DNA from: Robiginitomaculum sp. | Lineage (GTDB): Bacteria > Pseudomonadota > Alphaproteobacteria > Caulobacterales > Maricaulaceae | NCBI GenBank assembly: GCA_002733905.1 | Contig: NVXK01000003.1 | Location: 64,502 to 128,501, forward strand | DNA: 64,000 nt | Direction of reading: 5' to 3' | Part shown: one piece after another, positions 28,589 through 38,018 of the stretch | How the letters are laid out: each line of letters begins with the position of its first letter | How positions within the stretch are numbered: position 1 is the stretch's first letter | Made by a program: the position numbers and the translations under genes | Notes under the pieces: model-generated | What the model was told of the DNA's origin: nothing | Seen by the model: only the letters and a program-made list of their open reading frames with translations | Database searches by the model: none

Positions 28589-30277
28589 TTACTCACAAAT
28601 ATTAACACGTGAAATCTCTAGATTTACATAATCGCCCTTGGCATAGTTGAAACCTTCAACATAAGTAAGTGGGGTCAAACATTGGTTTTGCACTTTGAGA
28701 TAGTCCTTGAGTGCAGGTTCATAGGCTTCATTTTTAGGGTTTAGTTTATCCAAAATAACAATGTCATGAGGGTTAAGCGCTAATGTGCTGAGGCGCTCTT
28801 GAGCTTTCCCTAACAGAATATGAGTGCCAAGATGATAAACAAGGCTCGGTTCTGTGAATTGCGGCGAGTAAATTTGCACATCTTTGGCAGTAATATTCTC
28901 TGCGCGTAAAGCTATTTGCACACGTTTCCCAATATTCATGGCGTGTAAATTGGGCAGTGTGAATTGGTATGTGTAGATCGACATGAATAGGGTCGCACAC
29001 AGTGCAGCTTGAAATGCTGGGATGCTTTGGCCTTGCCACAAACGTATAGCGGCAAACAAAACGAGCACTACGACGATGGCCATTACGAGGAACGACCATG
29101 TCGGCATGTCGCCATAATAGGCTTCTGCGCCTAATAATGCAACGATGAGGGCGATGCTGAAAATCGCAAAAAGAAACGCACCGATACGACGACTCACTGG
29201 AAATAGATTTACTTTGGACAATGCCATAATACCTGCGCCCGCCATGAGGGTTAAGGCAGGATATATGGGGAGAGTATAGTGGGGAAGTTTGGTTGGCACG
29301 ATTTCAAGCATGATAAAAAATGGCACGCTCCAGCACAGCAAGAACCGCGCAGACTTAGCAACATTCTTGTGAAAACCACCCTCGATGTTTTTTGCGCGAC
29401 CTGCGCGGATAGCAAAGCTAAGTCCTGGGAGTAAGAATAAGCACGCTGGCCAAAACGCGAGCCATGTTGTCAGGACGTAATAACCAGGGGCGCCGCCGTG
29501 GCGTTCATGCCCACCTTTCAGTTTAGGTGTTAAATCCCCTATGATCGCATTGGTAAAAAATGCGCCATTGGTTTTTTGCCAAATCAATATCGCCCACGGG
29601 AGCACAATGACGAGAAACAAAACAGGGCCGAGCCAATAGGTAAGCGGTTTTAACCAGTGTACGGAGCGTTCCCAAATCACTAAACTAAGCAGGCACAACC
29701 CTATTAACATAGGGAGTATTGGCCCCTTAATCATCACGGCACACCCCAAGGCAATCCAAAATACAATTGCGAGCTTTCGACTGCTCTTGAGATGTAATTT
29801 TCCCAAGGTCACAAGTGTAACCGCCGCGCATGCACACAGCAAAGCATCGGTCTTGGCGATATGGGATTCAAAAACAAATACAATGCCTGTCGCCAGAAGT
29901 GCGCTCCCGATCAGGGCGCTTTGGCGTCCAATGAGGGAAATGCCACCCAAATATGTCGCCAATATAGCCAGTATGGCGGCAATGACGGACGGAATACGGT
30001 GTGCCCATATGTCTCTATTGTTAACATCTGAAAACGCTTTGACACTTAAGGCTTGGAGCCAATATGCCCCAGCAGGTTTTTTGTGACGGGCGCGGTCTTG
30101 AAAACGAATATCTATATAGTCGCCAGTTTCTATCATCTGCACGCTTGCTTGCGCGTAACGCGCTTCGTCACGGTCGATCACAGGCAGGCCAGACAGACCC
30201 GGCAAGACCATGACAAGCACGAGGAGTATAAGAAGGCCGCAATCACGCGCCCGTATTCTTAGGGTTTTTGTCTGCAT
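28589..30277 (-). CDS. ArnT-like family 39 glycosyltransferase
   Basis: A 562-residue polytopic protein. The first periplasmic loop has DRDEARYAQASVQMIETGDY, with the paired acidic residues of the GT39/PMT catalytic motif, followed by ARHKKPAGAYWLQAL. About a dozen hydrophobic segments follow and a soluble C-terminal periplasmic domain ends the protein. ArnT proteins transfer a sugar from undecaprenyl phosphate to lipid A; other family members modify different acceptors. The ATG at 30277 precedes the basic RIRARD and first helix; a longer in-frame start at 30337 lacks support. The undecaprenyl-phosphate-sugar donor could come from the divergent GT2 gene next door. Confidence 0.88.
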   Translation of the reverse strand: MQTKTLRIRARDCGLLILLVLVMVLPGLSGLPVIDRDEARYAQASVQMIETGDYIDIRFQDRARHKKPAGAYWLQALSVKAFSDVNNRDIWAHRIPSVIAAILAILATYLGGISLIGRQSALIGSALLATGIVFVFESHIAKTDALLCACAAVTLVTLGKLHLKSSRKLAIVFWIALGCAVMIKGPILPMLIGLCLLSLVIWERSVHWLKPLTYWLGPVLFLVIVLPWAILIWQKTNGAFFTNAIIGDLTPKLKGGHERHGGAPGYYVLTTWLAFWPACLFLLPGLSFAIRAGRAKNIEGGFHKNVAKSARFLLCWSVPFFIMLEIVPTKLPHYTLPIYPALTLMAGAGIMALSKVNLFPVSRRIGAFLFAIFSIALIVALLGAEAYYGDMPTWSFLVMAIVVVLVLFAAIRLWQGQSIPAFQAALCATLFMSIYTYQFTLPNLHAMNIGKRVQIALRAENITAKDVQIYSPQFTEPSLVYHLGTHILLGKAQERLSTLALNPHDIVILDKLNPKNEAYEPALKDYLKVQNQCLTPLTYVEGFNYAKGDYVNLEISRVNICE

Positions 30278-30371
30278 GGGAAAGTTGTACCGATTACGAT
30301 AAAGACACACAAGCGATATTGCATATTTCTGGCACACATGTCATGTAGAGGAGAAACTTATAGAGGCGTAA

Positions 30372-31103
30372 ATGGCACGTAAAATAGAATATAGTGTAGT
30401 GGTTCCTGTTTATAATGAGGAAGAAAATGTAACATTACTGGCGCAAGAAATTGCAACAGCAATGAAAAACATGCCGTATGAAATGATTTTTATCAATGAT
30501 CATTCGACCGATGGGACACTCGCAACACTGACGGCCTTGAAAGACACCCACAAAACCTTGAGAGTTCTGAGCCATCGTGAAAACGCAGGCCAAAGCCGAA
30601 GTGTGCGCTCTGGCGTACTGGCAGCCAAAGGAAAATACATTGCGACCCTTGACGGCGATGGTCAAAATGACCCAGCCGATATCCCTGCACTGATCACACA
30701 AATGACGCGTGCTGACGCGCCCGAAAACCTTGCACTTGTGGGCGGGCGTCGCGCCAAACGCAAGGACACAGTTTGGAAACGTATGGCGTCACGTATAGGC
30801 AATGGTGTGCGTAAATGGTTGTTGAAAGATGAGGCCGATGATACGGGCTGTGGCTTGAAAGTCTTTAGGCGCGAAGCTTTTTTACGCCTTCCCTATTTTG
30901 ATCATATTCACCGTTATATTCCTGCCCTGATGATCCGTGAAGGCTACGTTATTGAGTTTTGCGATGTAGGCCATCGCAACCGCGAGTTTGGTGTTTCAAA
31001 ATATACAAATTTTGGGCGTCTTATCGTATCGATCTCGGATCTACGCGGTGTGATTTGGTTGGGTAAACGTGCGCGTAATCCACATGGCGTAGACGAGGTT
31101 TAG
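30372..31103 (+). CDS. Dolichol-phosphate mannose synthase-like GT2 (polyprenyl-phosphate glycosyltransferase)
   Basis: A 243-residue soluble GT2 of the DPM1/ArnC type: YSVVVPVYNEEENVTLLA, then MIFINDHSTDGT, then ATLDGDGQNDPADI (DxD), then CGLKVFRREAFLRLPYF. No C-terminal membrane helices are present, so it is the short form. Such enzymes load a sugar onto undecaprenyl phosphate, which GT39 enzymes use; the divergent ArnT-like gene is the natural consumer. Sugar identity unknown. Confidence 0.9.
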   Translation: MARKIEYSVVVPVYNEEENVTLLAQEIATAMKNMPYEMIFINDHSTDGTLATLTALKDTHKTLRVLSHRENAGQSRSVRSGVLAAKGKYIATLDGDGQNDPADIPALITQMTRADAPENLALVGGRRAKRKDTVWKRMASRIGNGVRKWLLKDEADDTGCGLKVFRREAFLRLPYFDHIHRYIPALMIREGYVIEFCDVGHRNREFGVSKYTNFGRLIVSISDLRGVIWLGKRARNPHGVDEV

Positions 31104-31115
31104 ATCCTGAACAGT

Positions 31116-32507
31116 TTGCACGAACAACAAGCACATCTCGAAGCATTATTGCGAGGCAATGCACGTGCGCTGATGTCTTATCACGAAGCGATTCCCCTCG
31201 AAGTGGAAATGGCCAATTTGGTGACCGAGGCAATTGCCGCACAAGAACGTGGCTATTACACACCAAGTGAAGATGAAAGCCTGCGAGAAGCCTATGTGAA
31301 TTACCTCACGCTTCGGGCGTCTATTTGGGAAACAGTACAGGCCTTACTGCCCTATATTGAATTGCCACGGCGATTTAAACAGGGGGATTGGCATTCTCAT
31401 TTACAGGCGTTTTCAATCGCATTTTGTGGTGCGGCTATGTTGATGCGGAGTGGGTATTACCTTATCGACATCGTAAGTAACCGTCCTGTTGTTCGTACAA
31501 AACTTGACGAAGCCGAGCCGAGATACGGTATTGAACGTAAACAGTTCACGGGCATTTATGATAGCCTCGTGTCCACGGGGCGCATGGCGAAATATCATAA
31601 TGCTTTACGGTTTTATCAACGCCACCGCAGCGAAATTTTTACGGCACTTAAAACTGGCGGCTTTCAAGATGTTGCCACTGTGCTTGAAAATGAAGAACCC
31701 TATTTTGAAAACCGCCTATCGAGCCATATTAAACGCAAAGCTAAATTCGAACTTTTCAGTGCGCGGCGTAGACGTTTAGGCGCTGTCTCGAAAACAATGT
31801 TCTTTTTGTTTGAATCCCTTGGTTCTGAAATCGCGGAACTTAAACAGCCCTTGGTGAAAAGGCGCGGTCAGGGCAAAAGGGTCAATACTGAAATCCGCGA
31901 AGCATTGATGAAAATTGTGCGCCCTGGCGACGTGTTCGTAACCCGCCATGATGACGCGATGAGCAATCTTTTTCTTCCTGGGTTTTGGCCACATGCGGCG
32001 CTCTATATTGGTAGTGACGCTGAACGTAAAGAGATGGGCGTTGGTGCGAGCATTCCTGAATACCAAAGTATTCCGGGTGATGTTCTGTTTTTAGAAGCGA
32101 AAAAAGACGGGGTTTTATTCCGCCCGATTGAAGACACGCTAGAGATTGATGCGTGTGTTATTTTACGCCCGAATATTTCAAACGAAAATTTGGTCAAAGT
32201 TTTAAACCGCGCCCTCAGTCATAGTGGCAAGTCCTATGATTTCGTTTTTGACTTTTCTTCGGCGGAAAAGCTAGCTTGTACTGAATTGATTTACAGGAGT
32301 TATAACGGGTTTGGCGGTATTGATTTAAAACTCTCCTCGCGTGCAGGACGGCAATGCCTTTCTGCTGAAGACCTTCTCAATCAAACTCTTGATAATGATT
32401 GGTTCAGTGTTGCCGCTGTGTTTGGTGTTGGCGATAATGTGGTGTCACAAGGTAGGGAAGCTCGAAAACGTCTTCTCAACAGTTTTTCATATCAAGGTAA
32501 AAAATAA
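31116..32507 (+). CDS. YiiX/YebB-like permuted papain-fold (NlpC/P60-type) protein
   Basis: A 463-residue protein. The C-terminal ~210 residues match the permuted papain-like family (C92 type): VRPGDVFVTRHDDAMSN, then FWPHAALYIGS with the putative catalytic His, and LACTELIYRSYNG with the putative catalytic Cys. The N-terminal 250 residues are helical, with no known domain seen. No signal peptide is visible, so a cytoplasmic or lipid-facing location is likely. It starts with TTG at 31116; the first internal ATG (31173) would remove 19 residues. It follows the DPM-like gene by 12 bases. Confidence 0.75.
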   Translation: MHEQQAHLEALLRGNARALMSYHEAIPLEVEMANLVTEAIAAQERGYYTPSEDESLREAYVNYLTLRASIWETVQALLPYIELPRRFKQGDWHSHLQAFSIAFCGAAMLMRSGYYLIDIVSNRPVVRTKLDEAEPRYGIERKQFTGIYDSLVSTGRMAKYHNALRFYQRHRSEIFTALKTGGFQDVATVLENEEPYFENRLSSHIKRKAKFELFSARRRRLGAVSKTMFFLFESLGSEIAELKQPLVKRRGQGKRVNTEIREALMKIVRPGDVFVTRHDDAMSNLFLPGFWPHAALYIGSDAERKEMGVGASIPEYQSIPGDVLFLEAKKDGVLFRPIEDTLEIDACVILRPNISNENLVKVLNRALSHSGKSYDFVFDFSSAEKLACTELIYRSYNGFGGIDLKLSSRAGRQCLSAEDLLNQTLDNDWFSVAAVFGVGDNVVSQGREARKRLLNSFSYQGKK

Positions 32508-32521
32508 TAGTTTAAACTATT
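32506..32521. repeat. Perfect 16-bp palindrome at a stop codon
   Basis: AATAGTTTAAACTATT is fully self-complementary, and its first bases are the last two bases of the peptidase stop codon. It could be a protein-binding site or a weak hairpin. Confidence 0.5.
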
Positions 32522-32582
32522 GTTTGTGAATTGCTATTATCTATGCAAAGATGTGCATATATAAATGTGGTAAGGGATAGTT

Positions 32583-33812
32583 ATGAAAAAAATAATTTTA
32601 TTAGCAGGTGTGGCTATGTTTACACTTGGTGCTTGTGGTGATGCAAATATCGCAGGGCAAGATGAAAACAGTGTTGCTCTTAATGCCGATGGGGATTTTG
32701 CGGTTACCTTACAAACCGCGTTGATCGAAGCAGGGGTTAATACGACGATTCAATTACCCGCAGGGCATTTCAAACTTACGGACGGCCTCTCGCTTGACGT
32801 CGAAGGGGTGACAATAAACGGCGCAGGTGAGGGTAAAACCATACTCGATTTTTCAGGCCAAAAAGGGGCAGGCGAAGGCCTGCTCGTGACATCAAATAAT
32901 GTGACACTTTCCAATTTCACCATGCGTGATACAGCTGGTGACGGCATTAAATCCAAAAATGCAAACGGAATTGTCTATCGGGATCTCACCGTTGAGTGGA
33001 CAGGTGAACCTAATGAAAGCAACGGCGCATATGCGGTGTATCCCGTATCAAGCAAAAACATCCTCATTGATAATGTGACTGTACGCGGTGCGTCTGACGC
33101 AGGTATTTATGTTGGCCAGTCTAGCAATATTATTATACGTAATTCTTTGGCGGAATATAATGTCGCGGGTATTGAAATCGAAAATTCTAGCTACGCAGAT
33201 GTGCACGGCAATACGGCCAGACATAATACAGGCGGAATTCTGGTCTTTGATTTGCCAGACCTTCCCGTTATGGGCGGAAAATCGACCCGTGTTTTTGACA
33301 ATGATATTTACAAAAATAACACACCAAATTTTGCCCCTGTGGGGAATATCGTCGCAAATATACCGTCGGGTACGGGTGTCATGATTATGGCAAATGAAAA
33401 TGTACATGTTTTTGAAAATAGATTTGCCAATAATCAAACAGTACAAGTCCTTGTCAGCGCCTATATCGAAGATATTAAAGATGAGACTTATAATCCTTTG
33501 CCGCGTAATATTGCAATATATGACAATACCTATTCGGGCGGCGGCGATAATCCACAAGGAATGTTGGAGGATTTAGCGGTTTTCTTTGGCGGTAAATTAC
33601 CAGAAATCGTGTGGGACGGTGTTACATCATGGAATGATCACGCACCTATAGACGTGAATATGGTGGTGAATGAAGCTGATAATATCGGCTATGTCAGCAT
33701 AGGTATTGGCAGTTATCCAGTGGATGAGGCGAATATAAAGCCAAGCCCGATACGCCCGAAAGGCACAATGCATACCCAGCCAAGCCCCGTGAAATTACCA
33801 CAAGAACAATAG
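32583..33812 (+). CDS. Parallel beta-helix repeat lipoprotein (TIGR03805-type)
   Basis: A 409-residue lipoprotein: signal KKIILLAGVAMFTLGAC with lipobox LGAC. The mature part has right-handed beta-helix rungs: INGAGEGKTILDFSGQ, NVTLSNFTMRDTAGDGI, NILIDNVTVRGASDAGIYV, NIIIRNSLAEYNVAGIEIE, then ASYADVHGN-like turns. This matches a family known to occur in two-gene units with a diheme cytochrome-like lipoprotein, exactly as seen downstream (one base apart). The function of that pair is not established. Beta-helix proteins often bind or cleave polysaccharide, which is only a guess here. Confidence 0.85.
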   Translation: MKKIILLAGVAMFTLGACGDANIAGQDENSVALNADGDFAVTLQTALIEAGVNTTIQLPAGHFKLTDGLSLDVEGVTINGAGEGKTILDFSGQKGAGEGLLVTSNNVTLSNFTMRDTAGDGIKSKNANGIVYRDLTVEWTGEPNESNGAYAVYPVSSKNILIDNVTVRGASDAGIYVGQSSNIIIRNSLAEYNVAGIEIENSSYADVHGNTARHNTGGILVFDLPDLPVMGGKSTRVFDNDIYKNNTPNFAPVGNIVANIPSGTGVMIMANENVHVFENRFANNQTVQVLVSAYIEDIKDETYNPLPRNIAIYDNTYSGGGDNPQGMLEDLAVFFGGKLPEIVWDGVTSWNDHAPIDVNMVVNEADNIGYVSIGIGSYPVDEANIKPSPIRPKGTMHTQPSPVKLPQEQ

Positions 33813-33813
33813 A

Positions 33814-34845
33814 GTGCGTATTGTCTTACTTATTCTCGCTTTCTGTTTTGCGGGATGCGGTAATTTTTCGAAAAAAGGGCCAAATCTTGATGTGATACGA
33901 GCTGAAAAGCCTGCACGAAATCTTTCTGCATATGGATTGTTTGAAAAAAATAGTGGGGGCATGTTGCCTGTAAAAACGGTAGTGCCATACATATTGGTCA
34001 ATCCACTATTTACGGATTACGCGCTCAAGGCCAGATTTATTTTCACCCCGAAAGGCAAAGCTGCGCGCTATAATCCGGAAGATGTTTTCACATTCCCCGT
34101 CGGCACGGTCTTGATTAAAAATTTCGGGTATGCTCCTGATTTACGCAAACCGAATGAAGGGCAATACCTTATCGAAACACGGCTGCTTATTCATAAAGCC
34201 AAGGGTTGGGTGGCGATACCTTATGTATGGAACGCAGAGCAAACAGAGGCTGTTTACGCGCCAGTAGGCAAACGTGTTGTTGTGGAAACAATTGCGCCTG
34301 ACGGTATTCATTATAAATTCGAATACAGTGTCCCCAATAAAAACCAATGTAAAACATGTCACCAATCTGGCCATGATCTTATTCCGATTGGCCCGAAAGC
34401 CCGTAATTTAAATCATAATCAACAGCTCGAAAAATGGGCTGAACTTGGTATCTTAACGGGACTGCCAGAACACATCCCAACCCTGCCAAATATGTTTGAC
34501 CCTTCAGCGCCGCTAGGCGCACGTGCACGTGCCTATCTCGATATAAATTGCGCCCATTGTCATAAGGCAGAGGGCTCTGCCTCGAATTCGGGGCTTTGGT
34601 TGGATTGGGCGGAAAAAAACAAAACACGTCTTGGGTTTTTGAAACATCCAACAGCCGCAGGGCGCGGCGCAGGAGATTTAAAGCTGGTGATTGAACCCGG
34701 AAGTTCTGAAGGCTCTATTCTCTCATTTCGTATGACATCCAACGCAGCAGGGATTGCCATGCCAGAGCTTGGGCGTACCCTGCAACATATAGAAGGTGTC
34801 GCCTTAATCAATGAGTGGATCGAAAGTTTAGAACCTACACCATAA
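33814..34845 (+). CDS. Diheme c-type cytochrome lipoprotein, SO2930/HNE_0200 family
   Basis: A 343-residue lipoprotein (signal RIVLLILAFCFAGC). Two heme-binding CxxCH motifs are present, CKTCH about residue 190 and CAHCH about residue 250. The N-terminal domain has LVNPLFTDYALKARFIF, FPVGTVLIKNFGYAPD and IPYVWNAEQTEAVY, diagnostic of the HNE_0200 (TIGR03806) family. It starts with GTG one base after the beta-helix gene and is therefore co-translated. The electron partner is unknown; no oxidase or other cytochrome gene lies nearby. Confidence 0.87.
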   Translation: MRIVLLILAFCFAGCGNFSKKGPNLDVIRAEKPARNLSAYGLFEKNSGGMLPVKTVVPYILVNPLFTDYALKARFIFTPKGKAARYNPEDVFTFPVGTVLIKNFGYAPDLRKPNEGQYLIETRLLIHKAKGWVAIPYVWNAEQTEAVYAPVGKRVVVETIAPDGIHYKFEYSVPNKNQCKTCHQSGHDLIPIGPKARNLNHNQQLEKWAELGILTGLPEHIPTLPNMFDPSAPLGARARAYLDINCAHCHKAEGSASNSGLWLDWAEKNKTRLGFLKHPTAAGRGAGDLKLVIEPGSSEGSILSFRMTSNAAGIAMPELGRTLQHIEGVALINEWIESLEPTP

Positions 34846-34948
34846 GCGTAAGAAATTAACTTTTCTAGCATATGCGTTAACCTCTAGGCAAATATTTGCG
34901 TTTATACTTTATTAAGCATATGCGAATCACTCATGAAGGACACGTGAA

Positions 34949-35377
34949 ATGGGACTTTTTTCGATCATACCATTGTTGATCATCCCTATACTCATCTATA
35001 ATGTTATCTCCTTTGGCGGGGCAACATTAACGACAGCCGAAGCTGTACGCGCACGTATGGACGTAGAATTCATGTCTGTGCCAATGGCAAGTGGCGCAGA
35101 GTGGATTATCACACCTGGCCATGGCCTTGTTGCAATGGCTTTAGTGATGTTGTTTTTCGAATTATTAAAATCCACGGGCATAGGCCGTGCTGCGGTCATG
35201 AACCATGCATTTTCTATGGTGTTATTCATCATCTGTCTGGTCGAGTTTTTGATGTTTGATGCCTTTGCCACATCTGTATTTTTCCTTATTATGATGATGG
35301 CTTTGATGGATGTAATGGCTGGTTTCATGGTGACAATCGCCAGTGCACGTCGCGATTTTAATGTTGTAGAAAACTAG
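34949..35377 (+). CDS. Small four-helix membrane protein, unknown family
   Basis: A 142-residue protein with four hydrophobic segments: FSIIPLLIIPILIYNVISF, HGLVAMALVMLFFELL, AFSMVLFIICLVEFLMFD and SVFFLIMMMALMDVMAGFMV. It has no cysteine pairs or charged catalytic cluster. ATG at 34949 preceded by GAAGGACACGTGAA (GAAGGA). It lies 103 bases after the diheme gene, so co-regulation is possible but not shown. Confidence 0.6.
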   Translation: MGLFSIIPLLIIPILIYNVISFGGATLTTAEAVRARMDVEFMSVPMASGAEWIITPGHGLVAMALVMLFFELLKSTGIGRAAVMNHAFSMVLFIICLVEFLMFDAFATSVFFLIMMMALMDVMAGFMVTIASARRDFNVVEN

Positions 35378-35453
35378 GATTAACGTGCTAGTCATTTGTA
35401 AAGAGTTTTAGCATATATTGTAACTTAGAGTTTTGGTTTGGGAATACGAGTGT

Positions 35454-37211
35454 ATGAATGTTGATTTTTTAGCCACCAAAAATACAAAATCTGTGCCTAC
35501 ATCTGTGTCTACACATGATGAGACAAACGCTATTTTGTCATTAATCGCTGCCGCGCCCTATGTATGGAAAATACGTGACGGCAAAGAGAGTTTTCAATGG
35601 CAGAGCGAGAGTCTGACGTCTAGCCTGTTTTGTTGTCGTGCTGAAATTATTCCAAATACGCTGTCTGCAATGGGCGAACGCATGTGTGATGATGCTAAAT
35701 CAACTAGAGCAGAGGCCTTGCGGTCTTTGACATGGAATGGCGCCAAATTTCAAATTGACTACCAAATTCGTACTTTTGACGGCCGTAATATCTGGGTAGA
35801 AGAACGCGCAGAGCGTATTAGTGGCGACGAAACAAACCCCACTAAAATTATTGGTGTATTGACCAATATCCAATCGCGTAAAGTCCGAGAAGAACAAGCA
35901 GGCTATCATGCTTCATATGATAGTTTAACAGGTCTTTGGAACCGCCCGCGTATGGCCGAGGGCATTACGCAAATGTTGGCATTTTCGCGCCGTTATGACC
36001 GTGAATCTGCGTTTGTTATTTTCCGTATTGCAAATGTGCCAGACATAAATCTGACCTATGGTTATGAAGCTGGTGACCGCCTTTTAACCGCAATTGCCAA
36101 ACGCTTGACAAAATGTGTGCGCTCTCCGGATGTATGTGCACGTATTTCGGGCGTGTCATTTGGTATCGGGCTTTCCGATTGTAATGCAGAGCAAATGGAA
36201 CTTGTCGCCAAACGTATTTTGGAAACACTCACGGCAAGCCCGTACGGAACCCCTTACGGCGATTTATACCCAGAGTTTTCGGTCGGCGGTACCATATGTT
36301 CAAAAACACCGATGAGTGCGTCTGATATAATGGAACATGCTTATACAGCGGCCGCACATAGTGAATTACAAAGCGGGGAATTTATAGCATATGCATCAGA
36401 ATTACCCGATTTGAAACCGCGTCAAAAAATGACGGAATTGACCCGTGATGATATTATTCAAGCCCTAAATGATCGCCGAATTTCACTCGCCTATCAACCG
36501 ATTGTTCACGCGCAAAGCCGTGAACCGCATCACTATGAATGTTTATTGCGTTTGCGTCGTGATGACGGCGAAATCGTCTCAGCGGCACAATTTATTATGG
36601 CCGCAGAAAAATTGGAATGTGTGCATATGCTCGACCGTCGGGCGATGGAAATTGCCAGCGTGACACTGCAAGAGCATTCAACAATTAAACTGGCGTTGAA
36701 TGTTTCGGCGGCAACAGTAAAAAATAGAGAGACTGCGGATGAGTATTTACACGCTTTGAAGGGGCTTGGTAAGGCTGCGGAACGTGTCATCGTAGAATTA
36801 ACCGAAACTGTCGCGCTTGATGATCCTGCTCTGGCCAGCCGTTTCGCTGTTGAAGTGCGTGCGCTTGGCTGTGATTTTGCGATTGATGATTTTGGTGCGG
36901 GGCATACGACCTTTAGAAACCTTATGGCCATTGAAGCGGACGAGATTAAAATTGATGGGAGCTTCATTCGCGACCTTTCTCTTACACCACACAAACAAGT
37001 ATTCGTGCGTATGATGGTAGAACTCGCGCAAACATTCTCGGTCAAAACCGTTGCGGAAATGGTGGGAAGCCGCGAAGACGCAGAGCTGCTGACCCGTCTG
37101 GGCGTCGATTATTTGCAAGGCTATATGTTTGGTATGCCAAGCCCTGTGCCTGTCATACCAAAGGGGCCACAACGCAAAGCCATGGGCGACGCTAGACTGG
37201 GTAACACTTAG
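35454..37211 (+). CDS. PAS-degenerate GGDEF-EAL protein, probable c-di-GMP phosphodiesterase
   Basis: A 585-residue protein without membrane helices. An N-terminal PAS-like domain (residues ~30-145, ending in KIIGVLTNIQSRKVREEQ) precedes a GGDEF domain whose signature is degenerate (ARISGVSFGIGL), so it should not make c-di-GMP. The EAL domain retains YQPIVHAQ, LNVSA, VELTET, IDDFGAGH and EIKIDGSFI; the EAL motif reads ECL, and the late acidic motif reads VAEMVGS rather than the usual VAEGVE. Most metal ligands are there, so hydrolysis is plausible but not certain. Start ATG 35454; a TTG at 35433 is unlikely. Confidence 0.85.
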   Translation: MNVDFLATKNTKSVPTSVSTHDETNAILSLIAAAPYVWKIRDGKESFQWQSESLTSSLFCCRAEIIPNTLSAMGERMCDDAKSTRAEALRSLTWNGAKFQIDYQIRTFDGRNIWVEERAERISGDETNPTKIIGVLTNIQSRKVREEQAGYHASYDSLTGLWNRPRMAEGITQMLAFSRRYDRESAFVIFRIANVPDINLTYGYEAGDRLLTAIAKRLTKCVRSPDVCARISGVSFGIGLSDCNAEQMELVAKRILETLTASPYGTPYGDLYPEFSVGGTICSKTPMSASDIMEHAYTAAAHSELQSGEFIAYASELPDLKPRQKMTELTRDDIIQALNDRRISLAYQPIVHAQSREPHHYECLLRLRRDDGEIVSAAQFIMAAEKLECVHMLDRRAMEIASVTLQEHSTIKLALNVSAATVKNRETADEYLHALKGLGKAAERVIVELTETVALDDPALASRFAVEVRALGCDFAIDDFGAGHTTFRNLMAIEADEIKIDGSFIRDLSLTPHKQVFVRMMVELAQTFSVKTVAEMVGSREDAELLTRLGVDYLQGYMFGMPSPVPVIPKGPQRKAMGDARLGNT

Positions 37212-37241
37212 ATTAAAAATGGGTGACGCTTAGTTTAAAAA
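37198..37241. repeat. 22-bp tandem duplication at a convergent stop junction
   Basis: tgggtaacacttagattaaaaa and tgggtgacgcttagtttaaaaa (37198-37219, 37220-37241) are adjacent. They contain the EAL gene stop (37209-37211) and reach the gloB stop (37235). Confidence 0.75.
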
Positions 37242-37951
37242 TTATCCTTGGCGGATCTCAGGCGTGCAAACTCTGATGCAGACGCGGCACGCATAAATGG
37301 ATTTGCCCGTTTTTCTTTTAAAACCGTTGTTGGCACAGTCGGCATGTTTTGCGCCCGTAGTTTTTTTGCATTTTCAAGATATATACCGAGGTCCACATTA
37401 TTCTGATCAACACTGATGGCAAAGGCCCCATTTGCCAATGTGTATTCATGGGCGCAGTAAATTTGTGTCTCGTCTGGCAAGGCGGCAATCTTGCCAATGC
37501 TTGCAAACATTTGCTCCGCTGTGCCTTCAAACATACGCCCGCATCCGAGTGCAAAAACCGTGTCGCCTACGAATACACTGCGCAAAGCAGGAATATAATA
37601 GGCGCAATGCCCTTTGGTATGGCCGGGCGTGTGGAGAACGTGAATATCGAAACTCCCAAATGTGAAAACCTCACCACCGCTAACGCAAATGTCAATATTG
37701 GGAATGCGGGCTTTATCTGCCTCGGGACCAATTATGGTGACGCCATGGTTTTCTTTCAACATGGCATTGCCATCCACATGATCAAAATGGTGATGCGTAT
37801 TAAAAACATGGGTGAGCGTGTAGCCAAGGCTCTCACACTGCCTCAGGATTTCATCTGCGTCAGGTGTGTCAATCGCGGCGGTGAGGCCCGTTATGGGATC
37901 ATGTAGCAAAAAACCATAATTGTCACTGAGGCAGGGAAATAGGGTGATCAT
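37235..37951 (-). CDS. gloB: Hydroxyacylglutathione hydrolase (glyoxalase II)
   Basis: A 238-residue metallo-beta-lactamase-fold enzyme that splits S-lactoylglutathione to lactate and glutathione. It carries the dinuclear metal site THHHFDHVDGN and downstream LHTPGHTKGHCAYY, VGDTVFALGCGRMFEGT and CAHEYTLANGAFA. The start is the ATG at 37951 (MITLFPCLSDNYGF, the usual GloB beginning); 17 more upstream codons are spurious. It is divergent from the methyltransferase gene, as in many alphaproteobacteria. Confidence 0.95.
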   Translation of the reverse strand: MITLFPCLSDNYGFLLHDPITGLTAAIDTPDADEILRQCESLGYTLTHVFNTHHHFDHVDGNAMLKENHGVTIIGPEADKARIPNIDICVSGGEVFTFGSFDIHVLHTPGHTKGHCAYYIPALRSVFVGDTVFALGCGRMFEGTAEQMFASIGKIAALPDETQIYCAHEYTLANGAFAISVDQNNVDLGIYLENAKKLRAQNMPTVPTTVLKEKRANPFMRAASASEFARLRSAKDNF

Positions 37952-38018
37952 AAAATTATCTTTGCAATATTGGCCGTAAACATGTGTATAGAGGATAGAC
38001 AAGCAAAGGACAAATCTC

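Noticed and set aside
37952..38002. 17 extra N-terminal residues for gloB
   Set aside because: The family starts at MITLFPC-like sequence; the extension has no conservation or ribosome-binding site.
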